A stretch of DNA of 64,000 bases from Azospirillum sp. TSO35-2 (GCF_003116095.1 NZ_LGRA01000021.1:915719-979718); one strand, 5' to 3'. Shown: positions 1 through 8,340, counted from the stretch's first letter. Made by a program: numbers and translations. Notes: generated by a model from the sequence alone, not told the origin.

Positions 1-903
1 CGGCAAATCGATGGTGAAGGTAAGCCGATCACCCATCCGCACCTTCTGAATGTAGAGGTAGTTGCGGACATGCTCCAGCTCGATGGAAAAGGGGACCAGC
101 TGCGACCGCGACTTCTTCAGGATGTAGCGCATCATGTCGGCGAAGGCGTGGACCAGCTCCTCCGTCTTCTCCGCCCGTTCCTTCAGCGCCAGACGGCCGA
201 TGGTGTTCAGCACGTTGAACAGGAAATGCGGGTTGACTTGATAGGACAGGGCCTGCAGTTCCGCCTCGCGCAGGGATTTCTCCAACTCGGCGCGGCGCTT
301 GGATTCCTCCATCAGCTTCAGGTTCTTGGCGCTCAGTTCCTGGCTGACCGCGTTGGAATAAGCCTCTTCCACCAGATAGGCGGCCATGTGGAACAGGGTG
401 TAGGCGGCGGCGCGCAGCTTGTCGTAGGGGATCTCGCGGATCTGCTCGCGGAGCGCGCTGAGCTGCGGGTCGAGCCGCCACGCGTCGTCCGGCGGCAGGA
501 TATGGTCGATGACCCGGTTCGACGCATCGCGCAACAGCACCTGTCCGGAGATGACGGCGCCAAGATACTGGCCGCGGACGATGACCGGGGCGGCGAAATC
601 GACGAGGCCGCAATGGCAACGATAGATGCTCGGCTCGCCGGTGGCCATCGCCCGGCGCCCGCCCACGTCGTCGCACAGGAAGCACTGGTCGCGCCGCGTG
701 GCCGAGGCCCGGACGGCCTGACAGAAGGACGAGAAACTGCTGGGCCGGGTGACCGGCGCGCCTTCCTGATCGACGATGACCATGGCGATGCCCACGGCGG
801 CGCTGAAGTTGTCCTGCACCTTCTGCAGCATGTCGACACTGATCAGGTCGTCGAGCCGAAGCGTCCGATCCTGGGCAGGCACCCGTTCCAGCACATCCTG
901 CAT
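1..903 (-). CDS. PocR-domain sensor histidine kinase (3' end outside window)
   Basis: Partial gene that runs off the left edge. The visible 301 residues hold a PocR-type ligand-binding domain (about residues 20-185), with the cysteine pattern typical of that domain (FCQAVR, CFLCDD, YRCHCGL). A short helical linker follows, then the LytS/His_kinase phospho-acceptor segment (QVNPHFLFNVLNTI, His near 226). The ATPase domain must lie beyond position 1. ATG 906 and ATG 903 are adjacent; 903 is better spaced (5 nt) from the GGAGG at 909-913. The gene starts about 23 nt after the metK stop, so it is probably the last visible gene of the microcompartment operon. It is the likely sensor for the diol substrate (inference). 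A partner response regulator is expected just outside the window. Confidence 0.88.
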   Translation of the reverse strand, partial: MQDVLERVPAQDRTLRLDDLISVDMLQKVQDNFSAAVGIAMVIVDQEGAPVTRPSSFSSFCQAVRASATRRDQCFLCDDVGGRRAMATGEPSIYRCHCGLVDFAAPVIVRGQYLGAVISGQVLLRDASNRVIDHILPPDDAWRLDPQLSALREQIREIPYDKLRAAAYTLFHMAAYLVEEAYSNAVSQELSAKNLKLMEESKRRAELEKSLREAELQALSYQVNPHFLFNVLNTIGRLALKERAEKTEELVHAFADMMRYILKKSRSQLVPFSIELEHVRNYLYIQKVRMGDRLTFTIDLP

Positions 904-925
904 CATCGCCTCCGCGCGATCCGCC

Positions 926-2077
926 TCAAAGACCGCAGGCAGCGCGCAAGGCCGCCGCACGGTCGGTCAGTTCCCATCGGAAGCCTTGGTCTTCCCTGCC
1001 GAAATGCCCGTAGGCTGCGGTGGGGCGGAAGATGGGACGGCGCAATCCCAGCGCTGCGATCATCCCGGAAACGGACAGGGGAAACACGTCCCTGACGGCC
1101 ATCGACAGGCGATCGGTATCGACCGTCCCGGTCCCGAAGGTGCCGATGGTCACCATTTCCGGCAGACTCTCCCCAATCGCGAAGGCCAGGGCAACCTCGC
1201 ATTTTGTCGCAAGTCCTGCGGCGACCACGGTTTTGGCGATCAGGCGTGCCATGTAGGCGGCGCTGCGATCGACCTTCGTCGCGTCCTTGCCGGAAAAGGC
1301 GCCGCCACCGTGCCGGGCGCAGCCGCCATAGCTGTCGACCATCAGCTTGCGCCCGGTCAGCCCGGTGTCGGCCGCCGGCCCGCCGACGACGAAGCGGCCG
1401 GTGGGATTGACCAGGATGCGGGCGTCCGGCGCCAGCAGGCCGCCGACCTCCGGCAGGATGACCGCCTCCACCAGCCCGCGGACCAGCTCCTCACGCCCGA
1501 CCGTCTCGTCATGCTGGGCGGACACCACCAGGCTGGAAATCTCCACCGGCCGTCCATCGTTGTCACAGCGCAAGGTGACCTGGGTCTTGCCGTCCGGCCG
1601 CAGCCAGGGCAGCGTGCCGCCCTTGCGTGCCGCGGCCAGACGGGCTGCCAGCCGGTGGGCGAGATGGATGGCGGCCGGCATGCCGCAAGGCGTCTCGTCG
1701 CAGGCATAGCCGTAGAAGACGCCCTGATCGCCGGCGCCGAGTTCCTCGCCAAGCGACACACCGCGGTCGATGTCCGGCGACTGGGTCCGCAGGTTGGTCA
1801 GGATAAGGCAGCCGTCGGCATCGAAGCCGAGCGCGGGATCGGTGTAGCCGATGTCGCGGATGACGCCGCGGGCGGTTGCCGCCACGTCGATGTCGGCGGT
1901 GGTGGTGATCTCGCCGGCGATGACCAGCGTGTCGCCGCACACCAGCGCCTCCACCGCCACGCGCGACAGAGGATCCTGCGCCAGACAGGCGTCCAGGATG
2001 CCGTCGGCGATCTGGTCGCAGATCTTGTCGGGATGGCCCTCGGTCACCGATTCCGCCGTAACGAACTGGGTGGACAT
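926..2077 (-). CDS. metK: S-adenosylmethionine synthetase in the microcompartment operon
   Basis: 383 residues, full length for MetK, which makes SAM from methionine and ATP. Family motifs are present: TEGHPDKICDQIADGILDA at the N-terminus, GAGDQGVFYGYACDE (the ATP-binding GAGDQG), and the GGGAFSGKDATKVDRSAAY segment near residues 250-270. It lies between the glycyl-radical activase and the PocR kinase on the same strand with short gaps. Radical SAM activases consume SAM, so a dedicated copy here probably supplies the activase (inference). It is probably not the cell's only MetK. There is no leader long enough for a SAM riboswitch: the upstream gap is about 34 nt. Confidence 0.96.
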   Translation of the reverse strand: MSTQFVTAESVTEGHPDKICDQIADGILDACLAQDPLSRVAVEALVCGDTLVIAGEITTTADIDVAATARGVIRDIGYTDPALGFDADGCLILTNLRTQSPDIDRGVSLGEELGAGDQGVFYGYACDETPCGMPAAIHLAHRLAARLAAARKGGTLPWLRPDGKTQVTLRCDNDGRPVEISSLVVSAQHDETVGREELVRGLVEAVILPEVGGLLAPDARILVNPTGRFVVGGPAADTGLTGRKLMVDSYGGCARHGGGAFSGKDATKVDRSAAYMARLIAKTVVAAGLATKCEVALAFAIGESLPEMVTIGTFGTGTVDTDRLSMAVRDVFPLSVSGMIAALGLRRPIFRPTAAYGHFGREDQGFRWELTDRAAALRAACGL

Positions 2078-2111
2078 CGCAATTCCCTCGCAAATGCCGG
2101 CTGCCGGACGA

Positions 2112-3029
2112 TCAGCCGCCGATGACGCAGGTGAACCCCAACCCCTCCACCACGCCCTTCAGCGCCGCGACGGTCTCCGCCGGCACCGCGGGCGTGTCGC
2201 CCATCGGGTAGTCGCGCCCAAGCAGGCCGTACTTGTTCTCGCCATAGGTGTGGTAGGGCAGCAGATGAATGGTGCCGACGCCGGGCATCAGCTTGGCGAA
2301 CCGCCCGATCGCCTCGACGGCCGGCGCGGTCGCGTTGACCCCCGGCACCAGCGGCACCCGGACCACCGTTTCGGTGATCGAGGCGATGCGCAGCGCGTTC
2401 TCCAGGATCAGGCGGTTGGGTGCGCCGGTGTTGTCCTGGTGGACCGCCGGGTCGATCGACTTCAAATCCACCAGGGCGTGGTCGACGTGAGGCATCACCC
2501 GCTCGACCACCTCCTTCGGCGCGCAGCCGGTCGTCTCCATCGCCGTGTTCCAGCCCTGCTCGTGACAGGCCTTCAGCAACTCCACGGAAAAGTCCGACTG
2601 CACCAGCGGCTCGCCGCCGGACAGCGTGATCCCGCCACCGGACCGGCGGTAGTTGGTGGCGTCCTTCTTCAGCTCCTGCATCACCTGCCAGACCGTCATC
2701 CGGCGCCCTTTCAGCGCCAGCGCACCAGTCAGGCAGACATCGGCGCAGGCGCCGCACCCGTTGCAGCGCGAGCGGTCGACGAAGGCCGGATTGTCGACGG
2801 ACAGCGCGCCCTGCCGACAGACCTGGATGCAACGCCCGCAGGCGACGCAGCTCGGCTTGTGGAACAGCAGCACCGGGTCCGGGCGTTGCGATTCCGGGTT
2901 GCTGCACCAGCGGCAGGCAAGCGGACAGCCCTTCAGGAAGACGATGGTGCGGATTCCCGGACCGTCATGGATCGAATAGCGCTGGATGTCGAAGACGATC
3001 CCGTCCTGCTCGAAATTGATCGCACTCAT
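2112..3029 (-). CDS. glycyl radical enzyme activating enzyme (radical SAM)
   Basis: 305 residues. The radical SAM cluster motif is C35-x3-C39-x2-C42 (GCPLACRWC). Two ferredoxin-like 4Fe-4S motifs follow, at C61/64/67/71 and C89/92/95/99, as in diol dehydratase and PFL-type activases. SGGGITLSGGEPLVQ is the SAM-binding GGE region. Known family chemistry: the enzyme cleaves SAM and abstracts hydrogen from the active-site glycine of the partner enzyme, here the 850-residue dehydratase at 11692-14244. Its start is about 40 nt from the GrpU-like shell gene, in the same operon. It may be co-encapsulated with the dehydratase. I see no separate targeting peptide on it. Confidence 0.96.
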   Translation of the reverse strand: MSAINFEQDGIVFDIQRYSIHDGPGIRTIVFLKGCPLACRWCSNPESQRPDPVLLFHKPSCVACGRCIQVCRQGALSVDNPAFVDRSRCNGCGACADVCLTGALALKGRRMTVWQVMQELKKDATNYRRSGGGITLSGGEPLVQSDFSVELLKACHEQGWNTAMETTGCAPKEVVERVMPHVDHALVDLKSIDPAVHQDNTGAPNRLILENALRIASITETVVRVPLVPGVNATAPAVEAIGRFAKLMPGVGTIHLLPYHTYGENKYGLLGRDYPMGDTPAVPAETVAALKGVVEGLGFTCVIGG

Positions 3030-3070
3030 GGTCGCATTCCTTTTGAGCTTGCCGCTCGCCGCCTGCCGCG

Positions 3071-3373
3071 TCAGTGGGCGCGGCCGAGCTGGCTTTCGAT
3101 CGCCTGCATGGCGGCCTGGACGGCGGCGGTCTCGCCGAAGACGGCCAGCGTGCTGATGTGCTGCGGGCAGCTGCCGTGCAATTCCACCGTGAAGACCCCC
3201 GACGCCTTCCCCGCCAGATCGGCGAGGAAGAAGATGTCGGGGATGCTGGTCTGCACCAGCCCGACGGCGTCGATCCGCTGTTCGCGCAGGCGCGCGCGCA
3301 GGTCGGGCGTCATGCGGCGCTCCAGCATCTGCAGCACTTCCGGCCGCGGGGCGTTGATGATCCGGGCGTTCAT
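3071..3373 (-). CDS. GrpU/EutS-like BMC shell protein with pore cysteine
   Basis: 100 residues. The fold signature is that of circularly permuted BMC-domain proteins (EutS/PduU/GrpU type): an N-terminal strand/helix, then DAVGLVQTSIPDIFFLADLA and a second half ending in STLAVFGETAAVQAAMQAIE. The segment ELHGSCPQH (Cys69) sits where the hexamer pore loop is expected. GrpU proteins from glycyl-radical propanediol compartments are known to bind an iron-sulfur cluster at the central pore through one cysteine per subunit. Assignment to GrpU rather than plain EutS rests on that cysteine and on the operon. A shell-embedded cluster could pass electrons for the activase (inference). Confidence 0.82.
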   Translation of the reverse strand: MNARIINAPRPEVLQMLERRMTPDLRARLREQRIDAVGLVQTSIPDIFFLADLAGKASGVFTVELHGSCPQHISTLAVFGETAAVQAAMQAIESQLGRAH

Positions 3374-3422
3374 TCCGGGTTCCTCCCGTTTGCTGGGGCT
3401 GGCGGTTCGGCGGCGGCCGGTG

Positions 3423-5096
3423 TCAGCGGATGTTCAGCGCCTCGACCATCACGCATCGGCGGCGCCGGGCGAAGGAGCGGGCGGAGGTCAGCCCCTCGCC
3501 GGTCGGCCCGGCGATGGTGAAGGTCGCATGGCCCTCGCCCCCGGCGCCGATGCCGGCGTAGGACGGGCCGTTCTTCACGAAGATCGTGGTCTGGATCAGC
3601 TTCGCCATCTGGGTCAGCTTGCGCACGTTGGTCGAATGCATGATCGCGGTGTGGCGGTTGCCATGCTCGACCTCGATGGCGACGGCGATGGCCTCGTCGA
3701 CGTCGCGCACGCGGACCAGCGGCAGGACCGGCATCATCAGCTCCTCCTGCACGAAGGGATGCGCCTTCGGCACCTCGATCAGGATGACCCGGACGCCGTC
3801 GTCCGCCGCTACGCCGATCTGGCCGAGCAGCCAGGCCGCGTCCTTGCCGACGCAGGACGTCTTCGGCCCGCCCTTCTCGGTCAGGACCAGCGCCTCCAGC
3901 CGGCGCAGCTGTTCGGGATCGGTCAGGTGGAAGGCGCCGTTCTTCTTCATCGCGAAGACCAGGAAATCGGCGATCTCGTCCACCGCGATGATCTCCTTCT
4001 CCGCGATGCAGGGAAGGTTGTTGTCGAAGCTGCAGCCGTTGACGATGTCGCGCGCCGCCTTCTCGATGTCGGCCGTCTCGTCCACCACCACCGGCGGGTT
4101 GCCGGCGCCGGCACCGATCGCCTTCTTGCCGGTGGACATCACCGCCTTGACGATCGCTGGGCCGCCGGTCGCCATCAGCATGCGGACCTTGGGATGGGCC
4201 ATCATGGCGTTGGTGTTCTCGATCGACGGCTTGCCCACCGTCACCACCAGATTGGCCGGTGCCCCCAGCTCGGCCAGCTTCTGGTTGATCAGCCGCACGG
4301 TCAGCAGCGACACCTGGGTCGCGCGCGGATGCGGGCTGAACACCACGCTGTTGCCGGCGGCCAGCATGCCGATCGAATTGCAGATGATCGTCTCGGTCGG
4401 GTTGGTGGTCGGGGTGATCGCCCCGATGACGCCGTAGGGCGAATGTTCGACGAGCGTCAGCCCGTCGTCGCCGCTAAGGGCGTCGGTCGCCAGATCCTCG
4501 GTGCCCGGCGTCTTCTCGGCGGCGAGGCGGTTCTTGATCAGCTTGTGCTCATAGCGGCCCATGCCGGTTTCCTCGACCGACAGGCGCGACAGCCGCTCCA
4601 GCGTCTCCGGCCGCAGGATCACGGCACGGATGCCGTCGACGAAGCGCTTGCGGTCGGCCATCGAGCACAGCAGGTACTGCTGCTGGGCGACGGCGGCGGC
4701 CTCCACCGCTTCGTCCATGCTGTCGAAGATGCCGTCCCCGACCTCGTCCGCCGGCCCGCCCGTTGCCGCCGGTTCCGTCCCGCCCAGCACCTTGGCGACG
4801 ATGCGGTCGATGACCTCGTCCGCCGCCCGCTCCGGTGCCTCCGCCGGCTTCCAGCAGCAGCGGCGGGAGCTGGGGACCCAGCGCGGCACCTCCGTCTTGG
4901 CCTCGCCCTTCGGCTGCGTGTGGGAGCCGTGGTCGCTCAGGACCTTGGCGATGGCCCGCGCCACCGCGTCGTCGACGGCGGGCTGGGGTGCCGGGGCCGG
5001 GGCCGGAACGGGAGCCTGATGGACGGTGGCCTCGGCCGGGCTGCCATAGGCGCCCAGCACCTTGTCCACGAGCGCGGTGATCTGCCCGTCATTCAT
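3423..5096 (-). CDS. CoA-acylating aldehyde dehydrogenase (PduP/EutE-like) with repeated N-terminal targeting helices
   Basis: 557 residues, about 90 longer than usual PduP. The catalytic domain starts near residue 120. It has the NAD-site region HSPYGVIGAITPTTNP and the active-site cysteine C363 in FDNNLPCIAEKE. It should oxidise propionaldehyde to propionyl-CoA inside the compartment. The N-terminal extension holds three related amphipathic helices, at about residues 5-18 (ITALVDKVLGAYG), 41-57 (DDAVARAIAKVLSDHG) and 91-106 (ADEVIDRIVAKVLGG), separated by Pro/Ala linkers. Such helices are typical encapsulation peptides. A Trp/Cys/Arg-rich patch at residues 72-82 reads unlike the rest of the linker. 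The start overlaps the GlcG-like gene's end by 8 nt. Confidence 0.93.
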   Translation of the reverse strand: MNDGQITALVDKVLGAYGSPAEATVHQAPVPAPAPAPQPAVDDAVARAIAKVLSDHGSHTQPKGEAKTEVPRWVPSSRRCCWKPAEAPERAADEVIDRIVAKVLGGTEPAATGGPADEVGDGIFDSMDEAVEAAAVAQQQYLLCSMADRKRFVDGIRAVILRPETLERLSRLSVEETGMGRYEHKLIKNRLAAEKTPGTEDLATDALSGDDGLTLVEHSPYGVIGAITPTTNPTETIICNSIGMLAAGNSVVFSPHPRATQVSLLTVRLINQKLAELGAPANLVVTVGKPSIENTNAMMAHPKVRMLMATGGPAIVKAVMSTGKKAIGAGAGNPPVVVDETADIEKAARDIVNGCSFDNNLPCIAEKEIIAVDEIADFLVFAMKKNGAFHLTDPEQLRRLEALVLTEKGGPKTSCVGKDAAWLLGQIGVAADDGVRVILIEVPKAHPFVQEELMMPVLPLVRVRDVDEAIAVAIEVEHGNRHTAIMHSTNVRKLTQMAKLIQTTIFVKNGPSYAGIGAGGEGHATFTIAGPTGEGLTSARSFARRRRCVMVEALNIR

Positions 5097-5640
5097 GAGT
5101 TTTCCCTCCCTCGGGCAGCAGGCCCGAGTCTCGCGTGAGTGTGTGCAGCGCGCAGGCCGCGATCCGCATGTCCTGGTCGGCCGTGCCGCCGCTGATTCCG
5201 ATGGCGCCGCCGACGGCGCCGTTGCGCCGGCACGGATAACCGCCGCCGAACAGGACGACGCGGCCCTGGTTGGTGGCCTGCACGCCGTAGAGCGGCCGGC
5301 CGGGTTGAGCCAATTCCCCCAGCTCGTGGGTCGCCATCCGGAAAGCGGCGGCGGTGAACGCCTTGTTCAGCGCGATGTCGGTGCTGGCCGGCAACGCGCC
5401 GTCCATCCGGTGCAGAAGCATCGGCGCGCCGGCCGGGTCGGCGACCGCGACGACGATGGCGAGCCCCATCGCCAGCGCCACCGCTTCGGCGGCCTGGGCC
5501 AGCCGCTGGGCCTCGGCGAGGGTGAGCGCGCCGTTGCCGGCCAGATCGGCCAGCGCCGCATCGACCAGCGCCGCGATCCGGCGTTGCTCCGCTGCGGTTC
5601 CGAACGCGACCGCAGGGCCGGTTGCCGTCAGGGTCGTCAT
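5089..5640 (-). CDS. GlcG/HbpS family protein (PduO C-terminal-domain-like)
   Basis: 183 residues with the GlcG/HbpS/PduO-C domain: AEAVALAMGLAIVVAVADPAG early, DIALNKAFTAAAFRM in the middle and GGGYPCRRNGAVGGAIGISGG near the end. Members bind heme or cobalamin, or are of unknown role, and are frequent passengers in microcompartment operons. No cobalamin adenosyltransferase domain is attached, which fits a B12-independent compartment. The first ~25 residues precede the domain and include no clear targeting helix. It starts 1 nt after the stop of the vertex protein and overlaps the aldehyde dehydrogenase start, so translation is probably coupled. Confidence 0.85.
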   Translation of the reverse strand: MTTLTATGPAVAFGTAAEQRRIAALVDAALADLAGNGALTLAEAQRLAQAAEAVALAMGLAIVVAVADPAGAPMLLHRMDGALPASTDIALNKAFTAAAFRMATHELGELAQPGRPLYGVQATNQGRVVLFGGGYPCRRNGAVGGAIGISGGTADQDMRIAACALHTLTRDSGLLPEGGKTHE

Positions 5641-5641
5641 G

Positions 5642-5920
5642 TCAGCCCCCCTGATGCGCGATTTCGACGGTGTCGACGATGCCGACGATGGCGGCGTCGG
5701 CCACGGAATGGTCGCGGCCCAGCGCTTGGCGGGCGGAGCTTCCCCGGGCGACGATGACCGTCTCGCCGTTGCCGGCGCCGACCGTGTCGACCACCACCTC
5801 GGTCACGCCGTCGGGGATCAGCCGCTCGGTCAGCCGGGCCACCACCAGCAGCTTGGTGCCGGCAAGGGACTCCGCCTTGCTCGTCGACACCACGGTCCCG
5901 ATCACCTTGGCCAGATACAT
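5642..5920 (-). CDS. BMC-P pentameric vertex protein (EutN/CcmL family)
   Basis: 92 residues, the usual length for EutN/CcmL. Typical features are the N-terminal MYLAKVIGTVVSTSKAESL, where a beta-barrel begins, the central LLVVARL strand, VVDTVGAGNGETVIVARGSSAR (the GAG-E-V signature) and a C-terminal VGIVDTVEI strand. The family forms pentamers that cap the icosahedral vertices of the shell. It is the only BMC-P gene seen in the window. It follows the flavoprotein by 13 nt in the same operon. Confidence 0.95.
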   Translation of the reverse strand: MYLAKVIGTVVSTSKAESLAGTKLLVVARLTERLIPDGVTEVVVDTVGAGNGETVIVARGSSARQALGRDHSVADAAIVGIVDTVEIAHQGG

Positions 5921-5933
5921 GGCTCGCCTCCGT

Positions 5934-6734
5934 TCACGCTTGGACCAGCCGGATATCCCGGCGGCGCAGTTCGTCGGCCGCGGCCGGCGTCACCAGCACG
6001 TCGCGGCCGAGCCGCAATTCCGCGTCCCGCCACAGCGCCGCGTCGCTGCGGCCGAAGACCCGCCGGCCATGGGCGGGCGTCTCCGCCACCGGTTGCCGCG
6101 CGGGCGCGCCGCCGGAGGTCTGCCGTACCGCCAGCGCCAGCGCCCCGGCCGGGACCAGCTCCACACCGAAGGAGCGCAGCGCCCGAAGGTGAGCGCGCAT
6201 CATCTCCCGATAGGGTTCCGGTGCCGTGAAGCCGCGCCCGGCGCGCGCCGGATTGTCGGGGCAGCAGCCATCGACGGCGGCGACCACCCGCAAGCCGCGC
6301 TCGATCCCGCGCGCCAGCAGCCAGGGGGCCAGGCCGTCGCGCAGCCCGCAGGCCACCTTGGCGGCGGTGGTGGCGGTCAGCGTCGGCACCAGCAGCAGGC
6401 CGCAGCCGTCGAGCAGCGCCTCCCCGTCCGCATCCACGGGCGCCCCGTCCAGAAGCCGGCACAGCCCAGCATCGCGGGAGAGCGCCGGCGTCAGCAGGCG
6501 GCGGGCCTGGGGCGACAGCGCCGCCCGCAACCGCCACCCCTCGGCCGCCAGTTCGCGAAGCGAGGCCGCAGCCTTGACCAGCCCCAGGTCGGTCCCGGTG
6601 AACAGGACCAGGGCGTGCCGGGAAGGGACGTTCCACGAAGACGCCTGGCGCGCGCGCAGCCGCTCGACGATGCGGTCGGACAGCAGGTCGACGATGGCGT
6701 TCAACACCACCCGTTCGAGGTCGGCCGGCGTCAT
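5934..6734 (-). CDS. flavoprotein (HFCD family) of GRM microcompartment operons
   Basis: 266 residues. The start is taken at ATG 6734, which overlaps the EutJ-like stop as ATGA. The body resembles flavin-binding decarboxylase-like flavoproteins: HALVLFTGTDLGLVKAAASL forms a Rossmann-type first strand, then GLLLVPTLTATTAAKVACGL and AAVDGCCPDN. Related flavoproteins occur in GRM and other BMC operons, where the reaction is not established to my knowledge; flavin recycling or reactivation are guesses. The N-terminal helix (TPADLERVVLNAIVDLLSDRI) has the amphipathic pattern of encapsulation peptides, so it may be a luminal protein. Confidence 0.78.
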   Translation of the reverse strand: MTPADLERVVLNAIVDLLSDRIVERLRARQASSWNVPSRHALVLFTGTDLGLVKAAASLRELAAEGWRLRAALSPQARRLLTPALSRDAGLCRLLDGAPVDADGEALLDGCGLLLVPTLTATTAAKVACGLRDGLAPWLLARGIERGLRVVAAVDGCCPDNPARAGRGFTAPEPYREMMRAHLRALRSFGVELVPAGALALAVRQTSGGAPARQPVAETPAHGRRVFGRSDAALWRDAELRLGRDVLVTPAAADELRRRDIRLVQA

Positions 6735-7588
6735 GACGCCCTCCCCGCCAGCGCACCGGCGTTGCCGTAGAGAGCGATGCCGAGCGGCGTCACCAGCAGG
6801 GGCTCCGCCGGCCTGACCACAACGCGACCGGTCCGCTTCGCAAAGAGCGGAACGAAGCGGTCGAAGCTGCAGGCCCCGCCGACGACGTGGATCGTCTCCA
6901 CCTGATGCCCGGCGAGGCAGCGGGTGACGATCCCGGCCATCTTCTCGACCACCGGCTGGACAATCGCGAAAACCTCGTCCGCGGCGGCCGGATCCGTCTT
7001 GCGCGCCTCCGCCTCCGCGATGGGAATGCCGAGCGCTCCGGCCAGAACCAGGGTCATGTGGGTGCCGCCGGTCGCCTCGTCGTCGGTGAAGACCACCTGG
7101 CCGTCCTTCAGGATGCTGATGCCGGTGGTCCCGCCGCCGACGTCGACCACGGCGCCGTCGCGCAGCCCCAGCACGCGGGCGGCTGCCGTCGGCTCGTCGC
7201 TGACGTCCGCCACCTCGAAGCCGGCGGCCTCGACCACATTGGCGATGGCCTTCGCGTTGCCGGGCAGGATGCCGGGCGGGATCGCCGTGGCGCCCTGCAC
7301 GAGGTCGCACCCCAGCCGCTCCTCCAGCTCCGCCTTCAGCCGCCGCACCACCGACACCGCGCCGACATAATCGACGACGATGCCGTCGCGGACGACGGTG
7401 GAGGGAAAGCTCGCCCCGGCCACCGGCCGCCCGGCGCCGTCGACCACCGACAGCACGATGTTCGCGGTGCCGAGGTCGACGCCGGTCCGCAACGGGCCGG
7501 GAGCGCGGCGGTCGGCCGGCAGGCAGGCCCGCTCGCGGACCAGACGGCCGAAGTCCCGCAGCACGGCGTCCGGATCGGTCTGTTGCAT
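6731..7588 (-). CDS. EutJ-like actin-fold chaperone
   Basis: 285 residues from ATG 7588 (MQQTDPDAVL). This is the actin/Hsp70-type ATPase fold: phosphate-1 loop RTGVDLGTANIVLSVVD, phosphate-2 VVDVGGGTTGISIL, and the adenosine motif VVGGACSFDRF. Length matches EutJ (about 280). EutJ/PduG-like chaperones are thought to help reactivate or assemble compartment enzymes, though their exact role is unproven. The long upstream reading frame in this phase is only a shadow of PduL. It is preceded by PduL (38 nt gap) and followed by the flavoprotein with a 4-nt overlap. Confidence 0.9.
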   Translation of the reverse strand: MQQTDPDAVLRDFGRLVRERACLPADRRAPGPLRTGVDLGTANIVLSVVDGAGRPVAGASFPSTVVRDGIVVDYVGAVSVVRRLKAELEERLGCDLVQGATAIPPGILPGNAKAIANVVEAAGFEVADVSDEPTAAARVLGLRDGAVVDVGGGTTGISILKDGQVVFTDDEATGGTHMTLVLAGALGIPIAEAEARKTDPAAADEVFAIVQPVVEKMAGIVTRCLAGHQVETIHVVGGACSFDRFVPLFAKRTGRVVVRPAEPLLVTPLGIALYGNAGALAGRAS

Positions 7589-7626
7589 GGTTCGAACTCC
7601 TTTCCCGACGGGGTTGGCCGTCCGTC

Positions 7627-8340
7627 TCAGGGCGTCAGGATGCGGACGGTGTCGCCGTTCCTGAGGCAGAGCGCGTTGGCCTCCTCCACGTCGATGTGCA
7701 GTTCCAGCGCCGACGCCTCGACCGCCCGGATGGCGACCGCGTGCAGGATGCCGCCGCGCTCGCCGATGGCCTCGACATCGACCACCTGGCCGTTGCGCAG
7801 GCCGAGCCGGGCCGCGATGTCCGGCGGCATGTGGATGTGGCGCTGGGCGACGATGACGCCGCGCTCCTTGCACACCCGGCCGCGCGGCCCGATGATTTCG
7901 ATGCCGGGGGTATCCTCCAGCTGGCCGGACATCCGCAGCGGCGGCGCGATCCCCAGCGCGAAGCCGTCGGCGATGGAGATCTCGACCTGGGTTTCCGGCC
8001 GCACCGGCCCCAGCACCCGCACCTTGGCGAGGCTGCCCTTGGGACCCTTGAGGGTCACGGTCTCCTCGGCGGCGAACTGGCCGGGCTGCTTCATCGCCTT
8101 CATCCGGTGCAGCGCCGCCCCCGGCCCGAACAGGGCCTCCAGGTCGGCGCGCGACAGGTGGAGGTGCCGGTTCGACACGCCGACCGGCACAAGGCGGGGG
8201 TCGGTGCCGGACGAACCGGCGGACGCCGGCGCCCGGCTGTCCCGTGCCCCCGGAAGCCCGGCCAGGATGTCCCGCGCCAGCACCTCCTGGATGATCCGTT
8301 CGACCGTGTCGTTGGTGAGTTGCATCATATCCGCCGCCAT
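7627..8340 (-). CDS. pduL: phosphate propanoyltransferase PduL
   Basis: 237 residues. It holds the tandem PduL domains with zinc-binding histidine motifs VSNRHLHLS (H59, H61) and VAQRHIHM (H168, H170). The enzyme converts acyl-CoA plus phosphate into acyl-phosphate plus CoA, regenerating CoA inside the shell and feeding substrate-level phosphorylation. An N-terminal helix (TNDTVERIIQEVLARDIL, residues 9-26), separated by an Ala/Ser/Gly-rich linker, is a classical encapsulation peptide. No acyl kinase gene is visible in this window; it may lie beyond the left edge. Confidence 0.96.
   Translation of the reverse strand: MAADMMQLTNDTVERIIQEVLARDILAGLPGARDSRAPASAGSSGTDPRLVPVGVSNRHLHLSRADLEALFGPGAALHRMKAMKQPGQFAAEETVTLKGPKGSLAKVRVLGPVRPETQVEISIADGFALGIAPPLRMSGQLEDTPGIEIIGPRGRVCKERGVIVAQRHIHMPPDIAARLGLRNGQVVDVEAIGERGGILHAVAIRAVEASALELHIDVEEANALCLRNGDTVRILTP

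Noticed and set aside
2078..2111. Possible SAM riboswitch in front of metK
   Set aside because: Only 34 nt separate the genes, too short for any known SAM riboswitch.
1851..5138. 1095-codon open frame on the plus strand over the activase and aldehyde dehydrogenase
   Set aside because: Shadow of third-position GC bias; no RBS and no recognisable motif, while the minus-strand genes have catalytic residues.
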